Notes: generated by a model not told the origin, from the letters alone. Positions 18,432-26,798 are shown, numbered from the stretch's first letter. The stretch is DNA of 64,000 nt from Streptomyces sp. WZ-12 (GCF_028898845.1 NZ_CP118574.1:4313001-4377000), one strand, 5' to 3'. Translations and numbers: made by a program.

Positions 18432-18778
18432 CAGGCACTCCTCACAGCGCGGGAGGGATCAGGGAAGGCGCAGGGCACGCAGGCGCCCAGCGAGGGAGGG
18501 ATCACGTAGCCCGCTTCAGCGCGGCACTGCGGGCAGATGCGGCGGGCGCGATTGGCCTTGGCCAGCGCCGCCCACCGGGCGGGCGTCATCGGGCGGACCG
18601 GCTTGGCCAAGTCGACCCGGTAGAGGTAGGCGACCAGCGGGGGCCGGCGGCGTCGCGGCCGTTCGAGCTGCGCCACCACCGGCTGCCCACCGGGCCGCAG
18701 GCCACGGGCGCGCAGTTGGCGGCGCGTGGCGTAGCCGTCCGGAGCAAGGCGCCACCGGAACACCGGCAGCGCGCCCAT
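18431..18778 (-). CDS. RRQRL-like small zinc-ribbon protein of AICEs
   Basis: 115 residues from ATG 18778, which overlaps the spdB-like stop by one base. The motif TRRQLRARGLRPGGQPVVAQ near the N-terminus is the mark of the RRQRL-motif family found in Streptomyces conjugative elements. CPQCRAEAGYV and ACVPC form a C-terminal zinc ribbon. Function unknown; always linked to spd/tra genes. Confidence 0.7.
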   Translation of the reverse strand: MGALPVFRWRLAPDGYATRRQLRARGLRPGGQPVVAQLERPRRRRPPLVAYLYRVDLAKPVRPMTPARWAALAKANRARRICPQCRAEAGYVIPPSLGACVPCAFPDPSRAVRSA

Positions 18779-19638
18779 CAGGCGGCCACGCGCTTCCACG
18801 CGGCACGCAAGCGAACCTCGGAAGCGGAGTGCCCGGCCGCCCGGAACCGCGCGGACATCTCGCGATAGGACAGGGGCGGGGTCCGGCTGGTGCGAATCTC
18901 CTCCACCAGCACGTCGAGCGCGTCATCCGAGTCGGTGGCGACTGCCTCCAGGGCGGGCACCCGCACCGGCTCGCTAGGGCCCCACACGGGAAGCTCCCAA
19001 CGCGGTGTGACGCCCGGCGTGACGGGGGTCGTCACGCTGGTCAGCGCCTTGCCGGTCTCCTCGCCCGCCCGCGCCGTCTCCAGCGTCGACCACGCCTTGG
19101 AAAGCGTCACGGCGGTCGCGGCCTGGACGCGTGCGACGCGTGCCCCGGCACCCGTCACGGCCGTCAACCGAGTCTCCTCCGTAGCCGCATCGGCCCGGAG
19201 TCGAGCCCGTGCCACGGCCGCCTCATCCCGGGCCTCCTGCTGGATCCCCCGGATCGACTCCAGCGCCCTCGGAGTCAGGGCCGTGCGCTCCCACAGCCCA
19301 TGGACGAGCCACAGGGCCTTGGCAGCAAGGGGGAGCCAGGAGACCGCCAGCCACGCAGCGGACGACGAGCTGGTGAGCGCGTGGGCGACCAGGACGCCAG
19401 TCGCCACCGCGCCGAACGCCCAGCCGACGACCGTGACGGGCGTGGAGTGGTCGCCCTGCGCGGCAAGCCGCCGCTCGTAGGCGAGGGTGGCCAGCCAACC
19501 GCCGTCGATGCCGAGACCAACGACCAGCGCGACCATCCACGGCACGGCCGTGCCCAGCCACATCACCACCACGGCCAAGGTGAGCACCATCGACACCGCC
19601 GTCATCGCCACGGCGGGCAGGACCGTCTTGCCTTTCAC
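18778..19638 (-). CDS. SpdB-like plasmid spread protein
   Basis: 286 residues from the GTG at 19638, giving a four-base GTGA overlap with the upstream gene. Three or four membrane helices fill residues 5-115 (LPAVAMTAVSMVLTLAVVVM, WMVALVVGLGIDGGWLATL, VVGWAFGAVATGVLVAHAL). A long charged helical region then leads to a C-terminal winged-helix-like segment (PPLSYREMSARFRAAGHSASEVRLRAAW). Spd proteins of Streptomyces plasmids spread DNA within the recipient mycelium after transfer. The longer frame upstream of the GTG is unsupported. Confidence 0.8.
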   Translation of the reverse strand: MKGKTVLPAVAMTAVSMVLTLAVVVMWLGTAVPWMVALVVGLGIDGGWLATLAYERRLAAQGDHSTPVTVVGWAFGAVATGVLVAHALTSSSSAAWLAVSWLPLAAKALWLVHGLWERTALTPRALESIRGIQQEARDEAAVARARLRADAATEETRLTAVTGAGARVARVQAATAVTLSKAWSTLETARAGEETGKALTSVTTPVTPGVTPRWELPVWGPSEPVRVPALEAVATDSDDALDVLVEEIRTSRTPPLSYREMSARFRAAGHSASEVRLRAAWKRVAA

Positions 19639-19931
19639 GCTGCTGCCCCCGTTCCCGCTCGCTGGTCGCGGGCGGCCCGGATGAACGGCACCGTGCGGGT
19701 CAGCGCGTCGGCGTACAGGGCGTCCCACCCGGCGACCTCGTCACCGGCGTCCGCCGACTCCCGCAGGTCCCGCAGCACCTCGCGAGCCACGTCCCGGCGA
19801 GCGCGCCGCTCCTCGGCCGTCTCCTGCTCCAGCGGGCCACGGAACAGGTCGACGTCGATGCCGAGGGCCAGTTCCACGAACTCGTTCTCGTCTGCGGCTT
19901 CTTGACCGGCGACGAAAGTGCGCATGCGCAT
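19635..19931 (-). CDS. small acidic helical AICE protein, first gene of the spd run
   Basis: 98 residues from ATG 19931, with AAGGAG upstream. Rich in Glu/Arg/Ala (QETAEERRARRDVAREVLRDL), no membrane segment, no known domain. First gene of a five-gene chain with overlaps or near-zero gaps down to 17911, and it has one of the shared-loop hairpins in its leader. Function unknown. Confidence 0.6.
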   Translation of the reverse strand: MRMRTFVAGQEAADENEFVELALGIDVDLFRGPLEQETAEERRARRDVAREVLRDLRESADAGDEVAGWDALYADALTRTVPFIRAARDQRAGTGAAA

Positions 19932-19968
19932 GGTGGATCTCTCCTTGTCAGGTACGTCGGGATGGCGC

Positions 19969-20008
19969 GGGGCGGTCTGCTGTCCTTGTCCGGGAGTGCG
20001 ACCGCCCC
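19969..20008 (-). promoter_or_regulatory. shared-loop leader hairpin upstream of the spd run
   Basis: 9-bp stem GGGGCGGTC around a loop containing the common CTGTCCTTGTCCGGGAG; the RNA continues with ATCCCGACGTA and AAGGAG. The stem differs from the other three copies by paired changes. Confidence 0.72.
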
Positions 20009-20023
20009 ACGAAGAATCAGAGG

Positions 20024-20083
20024 TCAGACGGTGGCGATGACCAGCGCGGCGACCAGCAGCCACAGGTGGTGGAAGGACTGGTC
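20024..20083 (-). pseudogene. C-terminal remnant of an interrupted DUF3307-like membrane protein
   Basis: The last codons DQSFHHLWLLVAALVIATV and a stop remain here. They join in frame and in sense with the N-terminal piece ending GTGAYALD at 25543. Together they give a normal-length protein with its final membrane helix restored. The break is the transposon insertion at GGTC. Confidence 0.8.
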
Positions 20084-20089
20084 TGTTAA

Positions 20090-20105
20090 CTGCACTATCT
20101 GGTTG
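20090..20105. repeat. left terminal inverted repeat of the Tn554-like element
   Basis: CTGCACTATCTGGTTG, six bases inside the junction. Pairs with the right end over CTGCAC, A, CT and GGTTG. Confidence 0.65.
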
Positions 20106-20125
20106 ATCTGGTCGCCCCGGGGGCG

Positions 20126-21361
20126 GTGTTTGGTGAGCATGCTGGGATGCACGAGACTCCTTCGCTTCATCGCGATCTGATTGACGGGCGGGTACGGCTG
20201 CCGCAGGTCGGCGCCGTGATCGTAGGTACGACGCCGTCGCTGCCGTGGCTGGTGGTGGACGCCGCCGACCGTGAGATCGAGCCGGTCAGCGCCTACCTGC
20301 GGGACCGGATGCTCGGCGACGCCAGTACGGCGACCTGTCGGAGCTACGGCTATGACCTGCTGCGCTGGCACCGCGTGCTTTGGGCCCTGGATGTGGGGTG
20401 GGAACAGGTCACCGAAGCCGAGACCGCCGCCCTGGTTGGTTGGCTGAGGCACGCCCGCAACCCTCAACGTCAACGGCGACGCCCCGGCAGCCACCCGGCC
20501 GGATCCGTGAACCCGAAGACGGGCAAGCCCACCCTGCGGGCCGGATACGCGCCGTCGACGATCGCCCATAACCTGACGGTGGTCCACGGCTTCTACGCCT
20601 TTCACCAGCCGTTCGGCCGTGGTCCGTTGGTCAACCCGGTCCCGGAGAGCGCGGCTCGACGAGCCGCGCTTGCCCACCGGTCGCCGTTGGAGGTCCGCCA
20701 GCAGCACCGACGGGCCCGGCTGCGTCCGAAGGTGCCTGTCCGGCATCCGCGGTCCATCCCGGATGACCAGTGGGACGAGCTGTTCACGCAGATGAAGTGC
20801 GTTCGGGACAAGGCCCTGTTGTCGAACTACCTCGCCTCCGCGTCCCGGGCGTCCGAGCTGTTGGGGGTCGGCCTCGGTGACATCGACTGGACCAAGGGCC
20901 AGCTCTGGGTAATCTCCAAGGGCACCCGGGCCCGGCAGCCGGTCCCGACCTCCCCAGAGGGCTTGGCCTACCTGGCCGCTTACCTGGAAGAGGACGGACT
21001 GCCGCCGGAGGGGACACCGGTCTGGCGGACCCGCCGTGGCGAGCCCCGCCCGCTCACCTACTGGGCGGCCCGCCGCATCTTCCAGCGGGCCTGCGAGGTA
21101 CTCGGGGCGAACTGGACCCTGCACGACCTGCGACACACGGCCGCGAAGCGGATGGCCCGCGATCCGGAGCTGAAGCTGCACGAAGTACAGACGATCTTGC
21201 GCCACGCACATATCAGCACCACCGAGCTCTACACGGCGGTCGGCCTGGACGACCTGCTGGACAAGCTCGGGGCCTACTACGCCCGGCCGGTTCAGCCGGT
21301 TTCGTGGCCGACCCAGTACGCGGCGGACGACATCGAGGCGGCGTTCGGTGCCGGGCAGTAA
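20126..21361 (+). CDS. tyrosine recombinase, TnpA-like
   Basis: 411 residues from a GTG; an ATG seven codons later is an alternative. N-terminal SAM-like DNA-binding part (ATCRSYGYDLLRWHRVLWAL) and a catalytic domain with Arg in SASRASELLGV, HDLRHTAAKRM, and HAHISTTELYTAV carrying the nucleophile Tyr. Length and pairing with a second larger recombinase match TnpA of Tn554 elements. The stop overlaps the next start by 14 bases. Needed for excision and integration of the element together with the next gene. Confidence 0.88.
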   Translation: MFGEHAGMHETPSLHRDLIDGRVRLPQVGAVIVGTTPSLPWLVVDAADREIEPVSAYLRDRMLGDASTATCRSYGYDLLRWHRVLWALDVGWEQVTEAETAALVGWLRHARNPQRQRRRPGSHPAGSVNPKTGKPTLRAGYAPSTIAHNLTVVHGFYAFHQPFGRGPLVNPVPESAARRAALAHRSPLEVRQQHRRARLRPKVPVRHPRSIPDDQWDELFTQMKCVRDKALLSNYLASASRASELLGVGLGDIDWTKGQLWVISKGTRARQPVPTSPEGLAYLAAYLEEDGLPPEGTPVWRTRRGEPRPLTYWAARRIFQRACEVLGANWTLHDLRHTAAKRMARDPELKLHEVQTILRHAHISTTELYTAVGLDDLLDKLGAYYARPVQPVSWPTQYAADDIEAAFGAGQ

Positions 21362-23795
21362 GGTCGGGAACAGCATGCGGCTGAAGGGCCCGACGACCAA
21401 TCGGGTCCGCCGCCATCAGGCCGAGGGGCCTGTCCCGGACGGCAAGTTCACACCGACCGCGATCCTGCCGGCCCCGCCTCCGCCACCGTCCAGGCCGCCA
21501 CGCTCGCTGGGCGACTTCGACACGGCGCCGATAGAGGAGATCGTCGACGTCGCGGCTGACCACTTCTCGGAGTCCGAGGCCCTGAAGTGGGTTCAACGGG
21601 GTTCCATGCGGGCCTTCCTCAGCTACCTCGCCACGTTCCCGGGAGAGACGTGGCAGGAGCGGTGGGAAGCCTCCGGGCATGACGAGGGGCGGCCGGTCGG
21701 GGACGCCGCGGGCGACGACGCCCCACTGCGCAGGAAGCTGAACTGCGCGGCTGGGCAGTCCTTCGCCCTGCGGCTGGTGCGTCCCACCCTGCTGGGCTTC
21801 CGCTCCAACCGCTTCTCCAACTACTCGCCCTGGTTCCGTGGGGTCGCCCAAGACCCTTTGCTGGAGGCGTTCTGCCGACGCGCCGACCAGTTGCCGCTCA
21901 GCCAGGCCCGCCGGACCCGGACCAAGTTCGATGTCTGCTGCGCGTTGACCGTCTTCGGCATCGATCTGAAGGACCTGACCCCAGAGGCCCTGCTGCACTA
22001 CGCCGTCGAGTCCCGCAAGCACGAGCTGGCCGGAGAAAAGACCAGCTTCGCCGGCACTCTGGCCTGGCCGATCCTGCACGAGATGGGCCACTTCCCCGCG
22101 TCGGCACCCCGCAGCCTGCGCGGTGCCGTCACCCGCGGCCAGGTCCCCGTCGAAGAGGCCGTGGACCGCCACCAACTCCACAACGGCGCGATGAGGGACC
22201 TGCTGGTCGAGTACATCCGCCGCCGCTCCGCGGGCTTGGACTACTCGACCCTGCGGCAGCTGACGAATCTGCTGGTCCGGGTCTTCTGGAAGCAGATCGA
22301 GAAGATCAACCCTGGCCAGAAGGACTTGAAGCTGTCGGAGGAGACGTTCACGCAGTGGAAGGAATGGCTGATGGTGCTGCCCGACGGCAAGCCACGGCTT
22401 GACGTCGACGGGCCGATGATGGCCGTCCGCGCGCTCTACCTCGACCTGCAAAGCTGGGCTGCCGCCGAGCCGGAGCGCTGGGCGAAGTGGGTCGCTCCCT
22501 GCCCGATCCGCGACGCCGACCTGCGATGGTTCCAGGTCCGCAGACGCAGACTGCAAGAGCGTATGGCCAACCGCACCCGCGATCGCCAGCCTCTCCTGCC
22601 GATCCTGTCGAAGCACGTCAACGACAAGTGGCACCGCCTGCGGACCCTTCTGGACGCGGCCCTGATGGTCGAGCTCGGTGAGGAATTCACCGCCGAGGGT
22701 GCCACTTGGCTTCGGGTCTCTACCAAGGACCAACGGCACAACCGCCCGCCGGTCCGCGCGGTCAACCGTGTCTCGGGTGAACTGGTCCATCTCTCCCGGG
22801 ACGAGGGCCTTGCCTTCTGGCAGTGGGCCGTCGTCGAGACTTTGCGACTGGCGGGCCTGCGGGCCGAAGAACTGACCGAGCTGACGCATCTCAGCGTCCG
22901 GCAATACCAACGGCCCAACGGTGAAGTCGTGGCTCTGCTCGTCGTCACCCCGTCCAAGAGCGACCGCGAACGGATCATCCCCATGCCCGCCGAGCTCTTC
23001 CACGTCATCGCCCAGGTCATCCGCCGCCACCGCAATGAGCACGGAACCGTCCCGGTCTGCGTCCGCTATGACCCGCACGAAAAGACCTGGAGCGACCCAC
23101 TGCCCTACCTGTTCCAGAGCTTCCACGGAGGCACACAGCGAGGCATGTCCAGCACCACCCTCTGGCGCGTGATCGGAAGAGCCTGCGACGAACTCGCCCT
23201 CACCCACCCGCAGTTCAAGGACGTACGGTTCGCGCCCCACGACTTCCGCAGGCTCTTCGCCACCGAATTGGTCAACAACGGCCTGCCGATCCATATCGGC
23301 GCGGCCTTGCTCGGGCATCTCGATATCCGGACCACCCGTGGCTACGTCGCGGTCTTCGACGAGGACGTGATCAGCAACTACCACCAGTTCCTCGCCCGGC
23401 GCCGGGCCGAACGGCCCGAGGAGGAATACCGTCGGCCCAGCCCCGAGGAATGGACGGAGTTCGAGGAGCACTTCGACAAGCGGCGAGTCGAACTCGGCTC
23501 CTGCGGCCGGCCCTACGGGACACCCTGCGCTCACGAGCACGCCTGCATCCGCTGCCCGATGCTCTCGATCAACCCGAAGATGATCCCGCGGCTCGATGAA
23601 CTGGAGCAGGATCTCCTCACCCGACGCGAGCGGGCGACCGCCGAGGGCTGGCAGGGTGAGATCGAAGGACTCGACCTCACCCTCACCTTCCTGCGGAGCA
23701 AACGCGAGCAGGCGCGACGCTTCCAGCGCAAGGGTCCTGTCTCGCTCGGGCTTCCCGCTGTTCCTCATCAAGGGCCCCAGGTCACAGACGGGTGA
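21348..23795 (+). CDS. large tyrosine recombinase, TnpB-like
   Basis: 815 residues from a GTG inside the previous gene. Catalytic signature: LAGLRAEELTEL (Arg), TPSKSDRERIIPMP (Lys), PHDFRRLFATELV (His-x-x-Arg), LLGHLDIRTTRGYVAV (His and Tyr). The C-terminal CGRPYGTPCAHEHACIRCPM is a Cys/His cluster typical of TnpB proteins of the Tn554 family. Unusually long compared with about 630 residues in Tn554. Coupled to the first recombinase by overlap, consistent with joint action. Confidence 0.87.
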   Translation: MPGSKVGNSMRLKGPTTNRVRRHQAEGPVPDGKFTPTAILPAPPPPPSRPPRSLGDFDTAPIEEIVDVAADHFSESEALKWVQRGSMRAFLSYLATFPGETWQERWEASGHDEGRPVGDAAGDDAPLRRKLNCAAGQSFALRLVRPTLLGFRSNRFSNYSPWFRGVAQDPLLEAFCRRADQLPLSQARRTRTKFDVCCALTVFGIDLKDLTPEALLHYAVESRKHELAGEKTSFAGTLAWPILHEMGHFPASAPRSLRGAVTRGQVPVEEAVDRHQLHNGAMRDLLVEYIRRRSAGLDYSTLRQLTNLLVRVFWKQIEKINPGQKDLKLSEETFTQWKEWLMVLPDGKPRLDVDGPMMAVRALYLDLQSWAAAEPERWAKWVAPCPIRDADLRWFQVRRRRLQERMANRTRDRQPLLPILSKHVNDKWHRLRTLLDAALMVELGEEFTAEGATWLRVSTKDQRHNRPPVRAVNRVSGELVHLSRDEGLAFWQWAVVETLRLAGLRAEELTELTHLSVRQYQRPNGEVVALLVVTPSKSDRERIIPMPAELFHVIAQVIRRHRNEHGTVPVCVRYDPHEKTWSDPLPYLFQSFHGGTQRGMSSTTLWRVIGRACDELALTHPQFKDVRFAPHDFRRLFATELVNNGLPIHIGAALLGHLDIRTTRGYVAVFDEDVISNYHQFLARRRAERPEEEYRRPSPEEWTEFEEHFDKRRVELGSCGRPYGTPCAHEHACIRCPMLSINPKMIPRLDELEQDLLTRRERATAEGWQGEIEGLDLTLTFLRSKREQARRFQRKGPVSLGLPAVPHQGPQVTDG

Positions 23796-24000
23796 TCAGC
23801 AGCGCGGAGACGAGCAGTGCTCCGGAGTGCAGGGCCTGATCTGCCAAATACATTCCATTGAGTCCAGCCGCGCGGAGCGCGGCGAACTTCGTCGCGCCGG
23901 TGTGCTCCAGGATCCAGCGCACCGGCCAGCGGCGTTCCAAGAACGCGTGGGTCCCTGCCGAGAAGGCGAACCCGGCAGCCAACCCGGCCCAGGAAAGATG
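23782..24000 (-). pseudogene. second DUF3307-like C-terminal fragment inside the transposon
   Basis: Minus-strand frame reads WAGLAAGFAFSAGTHAFLERR, RWILEHTGATKFAALRAAG and LADQALHSGALLVSALLI before a stop. It is the same family as the gene the transposon has split, but a different sequence. The N-terminal half is missing; good codon use ends near 24000, where an unrelated plus-strand fragment begins. It overlaps the tnpB end by 14 bases. Confidence 0.6.
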
Positions 24001-24002
24001 GA

Positions 24003-24161
24003 GCGCTGGACCGGCTTCGGCTGGCCGTGCTGGCCTGGGAGACCGCCCACCCCGACGAGATCGCCCCGGCTGAACAACGTCGGCCATGGGATGACTCGGT
24101 CTGCCAGACCGTCAGCCTGCAAAAAATCTTGGTACATGAGGTCACGCGGCGCGGTGCCTAA
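24003..24161 (+). pseudogene. C-terminal fragment of an unknown protein
   Basis: A 52-codon tail reading DRLRLAVLAWETAHPDEIAP, then AEQRRPWDDSVCQTVSLQ and a stop. It has real-protein character but no start or upstream part; it abuts the inverted membrane-protein fragment at about 24000. Looks like debris from an earlier rearrangement in the transposon. Confidence 0.4.
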
Positions 24162-24207
24162 AGCCACTACCTCCGATTGGTCCTTCTGTTGGAGATCGGA
24201 GCAGGCG

Positions 24208-24453
24208 TTGTCAGAGTTGGAGATCGCCGCGATCGTTACGGTTGCGGGGTATGTGATGCATCTGTTGCGTACATGGGTACGAGTGCGTGGCCGCGTCCAG
24301 GTGGAACGGCTCCGGGGCACCGTGCGGCGTGATGTGGTGCGGACCCTGCCTGCGGGCAGCCGGATCATCGAGAAGCCAGAAGGTACGACGACTATCGAGG
24401 TTGGCCCCAGCTACCAGGGAAGGGAAAAGAGGGCTGAGCATGTGGGTGAATGA
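24208..24453 (+). CDS. small membrane protein, first gene of the WhiB-sigma operon
   Basis: 81 residues from a TTG with GGAG upstream. A single membrane helix at the N-terminus (ELEIAAIVTVAGYVMHLLRTW) followed by a basic then hydrophilic tail (RIIEKPEGTTTIEVG). The stop overlaps the WhiB-sigma start by 14 bases, so it is coupled to it. It might anchor or sense for the regulator; this is only context. The start codon is uncertain. Confidence 0.55.
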   Translation: MSELEIAAIVTVAGYVMHLLRTWVRVRGRVQVERLRGTVRRDVVRTLPAGSRIIEKPEGTTTIEVGPSYQGREKRAEHVGE

Positions 24454-25210
24454 CTGGCCGCGCCAGGCCGCCTGCAAGACCTCGAACCCTGGCGAGCTGT
24501 ACATCGGCGAACTGGAGCTGACTCCTGACAAAGCAGTCTGCACCGGCTGTTCCGTGCGCATGGAATGCCTTGCCGACGCTCTCGACAACCGCGTCACGTC
24601 CGGCGTGTGGGGTGGGATGACGGAGCGGGAGCGCCGAAACTTGCTCCATAGACGACGCACGGTGACGTCGTGGGCCAACCTGCTTAGGCACGCACGGCTG
24701 GAGTACGAGCGTTCTGTCGGTGAGCGCCCGGGGCCCGACTTCGATGAAGACTTTGAGATGTTGTTCCGCGAGTGGTTCGTTCGGTTGGTGGGTTTCCTCA
24801 TCAGAGGTGGTGCCCGACAGCCGGACGCGGAGGACTCCGTCCAATCCGCCTTCGTCGAACTCGCAGGCGTGTGGGACTCGGTGAGCGAGCGGACCGCCTG
24901 GCTGCGCACGGTGGCCTATCGCAAGTGGAAGCGCATGCTGCACAAAACCCGCAAAGACGAGCTGGTCTTCTGCCTACCGGAGGATCCTGCGAAGGACGCT
25001 ACCAATGATGTTGTCGGCCAGTCTCAGATCATTCAGCTGCTGCGCCAGTTGCCGCCAATGCAGCAGGCTGTGATGGCATTCGAGTTCGACGGATGCAGCC
25101 CGGCCGAAACTGCAGAGGTGATGGGGGTACCAGCTGTGAACGTACGGCAGAACCTGCGTCGAGCTCGCTCTAATCTGGCCCAACTGATCAAGAAAAACGG
25201 GATGTTGTGA
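24440..25210 (+). CDS. WhiB-like domain fused to an ECF-type sigma factor
   Basis: 256 residues from ATG 24440. Residues 1-70 have a complete WhiB iron-sulfur signature: Cys12, then C34-x2-C37-x5-C43, followed by GVWGG at 55-59 and a basic TERERRNLLHRRR turn. Residues about 105-165 form sigma region 2 (FREWFVRLVGFLI, DAEDSVQSAFVELAGVW, RTVAYRKWKRM) and about 200-255 region 4 (LRQLPPMQQAVMAFEF, SPAETAEVMGVPAVNVRQNLRRARS). WhiB proteins normally bind region 4 of the main sigma factor as separate proteins; here redox/NO-sensing and promoter-recognition parts share one chain. A longer upstream frame lacks coding character. Confidence 0.85.
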   Translation: MWVNDWPRQAACKTSNPGELYIGELELTPDKAVCTGCSVRMECLADALDNRVTSGVWGGMTERERRNLLHRRRTVTSWANLLRHARLEYERSVGERPGPDFDEDFEMLFREWFVRLVGFLIRGGARQPDAEDSVQSAFVELAGVWDSVSERTAWLRTVAYRKWKRMLHKTRKDELVFCLPEDPAKDATNDVVGQSQIIQLLRQLPPMQQAVMAFEFDGCSPAETAEVMGVPAVNVRQNLRRARSNLAQLIKKNGML

Positions 25211-25211
25211 C

Positions 25212-25463
25212 ATGACTGCGTCCGAGCCTGAGTACACGCCCGAGATGGATCGATTCGTGCGGGAAGGTCTAGCCGAGTTCCAGGATGCTCTCACCGCATC
25301 GATCGATCTCAACAGGAAGCTCGTAGAGGTCACCGACGAGGTCGCGAGGGTGAGCTCCACCACCCCGCCAGCCGTAGATGCATCGGCGTCAGGCATCGAG
25401 GAAGGATCAAAGGAGAGCAGCACGCTGGCCAACGCCGTTTCGGATCGATCTTGCCAGTTCTGA
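25212..25463 (+). CDS. small acidic protein downstream of the WhiB-sigma fusion
   Basis: 83 residues starting one base after the previous stop. Acidic and helical (EMDRFVREGLAEFQDALTAS, LNRKLVEVTDEVARV) with a Ser/Ala-rich tail, no membrane segment. Its place after a sigma gene suggests an anti-sigma or partner protein, but there is no recognised domain. Confidence 0.6.
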   Translation: MTASEPEYTPEMDRFVREGLAEFQDALTASIDLNRKLVEVTDEVARVSSTTPPAVDASASGIEEGSKESSTLANAVSDRSCQF

Positions 25464-25521
25464 CCAGCTAATTCGTGGTCGTGCGCGAGTGCATCATCAC
25501 GCTAGCGCACGACGCGTCCGG

Positions 25522-25538
25522 CAACCGAGTTGGTGCAG
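25522..25538. repeat. right terminal inverted repeat of the Tn554-like element
   Basis: On the minus strand CTGCACCAACTCGGTTG, four bases inside the junction; mirrors the left end. Confidence 0.65.
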
Positions 25539-25542
25539 AGAA

Positions 25543-25936
25543 GGTCAAGCGCGTACGCGCCGGTGCCGATGTGCGGGTTGTCGTCGTGGCCGGCGCGCGG
25601 GGCACCGAGCCGGTAGAACTCGCCCTTGCCGGTCACCTTGGCCAGCCACGCGAGCGTGGTGCGCCGGTCGGCCCACCAGTGCGTGACGGCGTCGACGATG
25701 AGCCCGGCGACGATGCCGAGAACCGACAGGTGCAACCCCAGCAGCGCGGCGGCCGGGATGAGGACGGCGAGCTTGGTGAGTGTCAGGGTGGCGACGTGCC
25801 GGGCGTCCGCGAGGCGGCCGACCCAACCGGGACGGCCCTTGTGTGCGGACTGGTGCGAGGTCTGCACCCAGTGGTCACCCACGCTGTGGGCGACGTACAG
25901 GGCGATGAAGACAGCGGCGAACGTGGCAGCGTGCAC
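25543..25936 (-). pseudogene. N-terminal part of the interrupted DUF3307-like membrane protein
   Basis: About 130 codons from ATG 25936: FAAVFIALYVAHSVGDHWVQ, then HVATLTLTKLAVLIPAAALL, LSVLGIVAGLIVDAVTHWWA and FYRLGAPRAGHDDNPHIGTG before the break. This is the first four-fifths of a four-helix membrane protein common in AICEs. The frame then runs into transposon sequence and stops at 25502. The missing end is at 20024-20083. Confidence 0.8.
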
Positions 25937-25985
25937 GGTGGCGGACTCCTGTCCGAGTGAAGGGGTGGACGGCGCGGGGCGGGTG

Positions 25986-26798
25986 CTAGCTGATCTGGAC
26001 GTAGCCGCTGGTGACCCGGCGGCGGACGTTCAGGTGCGAGGCGCCCGTGATGCGCGCGCAGCCCGAGGTGGCGTTGACCGTGAGGCGGCCGGTGGCCTGC
26101 TCCGTCGCGGCCATGCGGACGTTGCCGGAGGTGAGGTTCAGCCGGGCGGCATGGCCGCTGTAGGCGCCGATGCCGAGGTTGCCGGAGGTCAGGTTGGCGT
26201 CCAGCGGGCCGGTGACCTCGTTGACGATGACGCTGCCGCTGGTAGCCGTGACGTCCAAGTCGCCGACGCGGTCAGCGATCAGAGAGCCGGAGGTGCCGTC
26301 GTACTCAAGCCGCGCCAGCGTGCCCGTGATGACGGTGTCGGCGGTGTGCGTGCTGATCAGCGCCACCGACTTGGCAGGCAGGTGGACTTCGGCGGTGATC
26401 GGGGTGACCGCGTCGCCGGCCGGGCCGGTGGCGGTGACCTCGCGGCCGTTGATGAAGACCTTGCCGCCGCCGTTGCCGGAGACGTAGACGTTGCCGCCCA
26501 CGATCTGCACGCCGCTGCCGCCGGAGAACGTCATAGTGCTGCCACCCATGCGGATGGTGGTGCTGCCGCTCACGCCACCGGCCGCGTCCGGGACACGGAC
26601 CCTGAGGTTCTGCCCGTTCAGGCTCACTGCGGTGTCGCGGATCGCATCGGCCGACGGACCCGAGGTGGCGTTGGTCTTCAGCACCACTCGCGCCTGCATC
26701 AGCGTCGGATCGACGGCGACGCGGATGCTGCCCGCGTTCATCGCCAGGTCCAGGGCGATCGGGCCGATGGCGTCCACAGGGATCGTGCGCTCGGTCAT
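25986..26798 (-). CDS. DUF4097-like beta-helix protein
   Basis: 270 residues from ATG 26798, with AGGAG upstream. Repeating short strands with GS/TSG turns (LEYDGTSGSLIADRVGDLDV, TATSGSVIVNEVTGPLDANL, TSGNLGIGAYSG, TSGNVRMAATEQA) form a right-handed beta-helix of the DUF4097/polymer-forming kind. No signal peptide or membrane helix is seen. Found in several Streptomyces integrative elements; role unknown. Its leader carries the fourth shared-loop hairpin and, further upstream, a tRNA-like structure. Confidence 0.75.
   Translation of the reverse strand: MTERTIPVDAIGPIALDLAMNAGSIRVAVDPTLMQARVVLKTNATSGPSADAIRDTAVSLNGQNLRVRVPDAAGGVSGSTTIRMGGSTMTFSGGSGVQIVGGNVYVSGNGGGKVFINGREVTATGPAGDAVTPITAEVHLPAKSVALISTHTADTVITGTLARLEYDGTSGSLIADRVGDLDVTATSGSVIVNEVTGPLDANLTSGNLGIGAYSGHAARLNLTSGNVRMAATEQATGRLTVNATSGCARITGASHLNVRRRVTSGYVQIS

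Larger units (their letters stand above)
20084..25542. mobile_element. Tn554-like transposon with WhiB-sigma cargo, nested in the AICE
   Basis: Ends are set by the split host gene: GGTC at 20080-20083 and again at 25543-25546, and host reading frame rejoins exactly across it. Imperfect inverted ends CTGCACTATCTGGTTG (left) and CTGCACCAACTCGGTTG (right, complement strand) lie 4-6 bases inside. Contains two tyrosine recombinase genes in TnpA-TnpB order, gene fragments, and a three-gene regulatory operon. Length 5459 bp. No third TnpC-like gene was recognised. Confidence 0.85.

Noticed and set aside
23596..24207. Upstream extension of the small membrane protein of the WhiB-sigma operon
   Set aside because: The first 200 codons of that frame overlap tnpB and fragment debris with no protein character; only the part from the TTG at 24208 looks coding.
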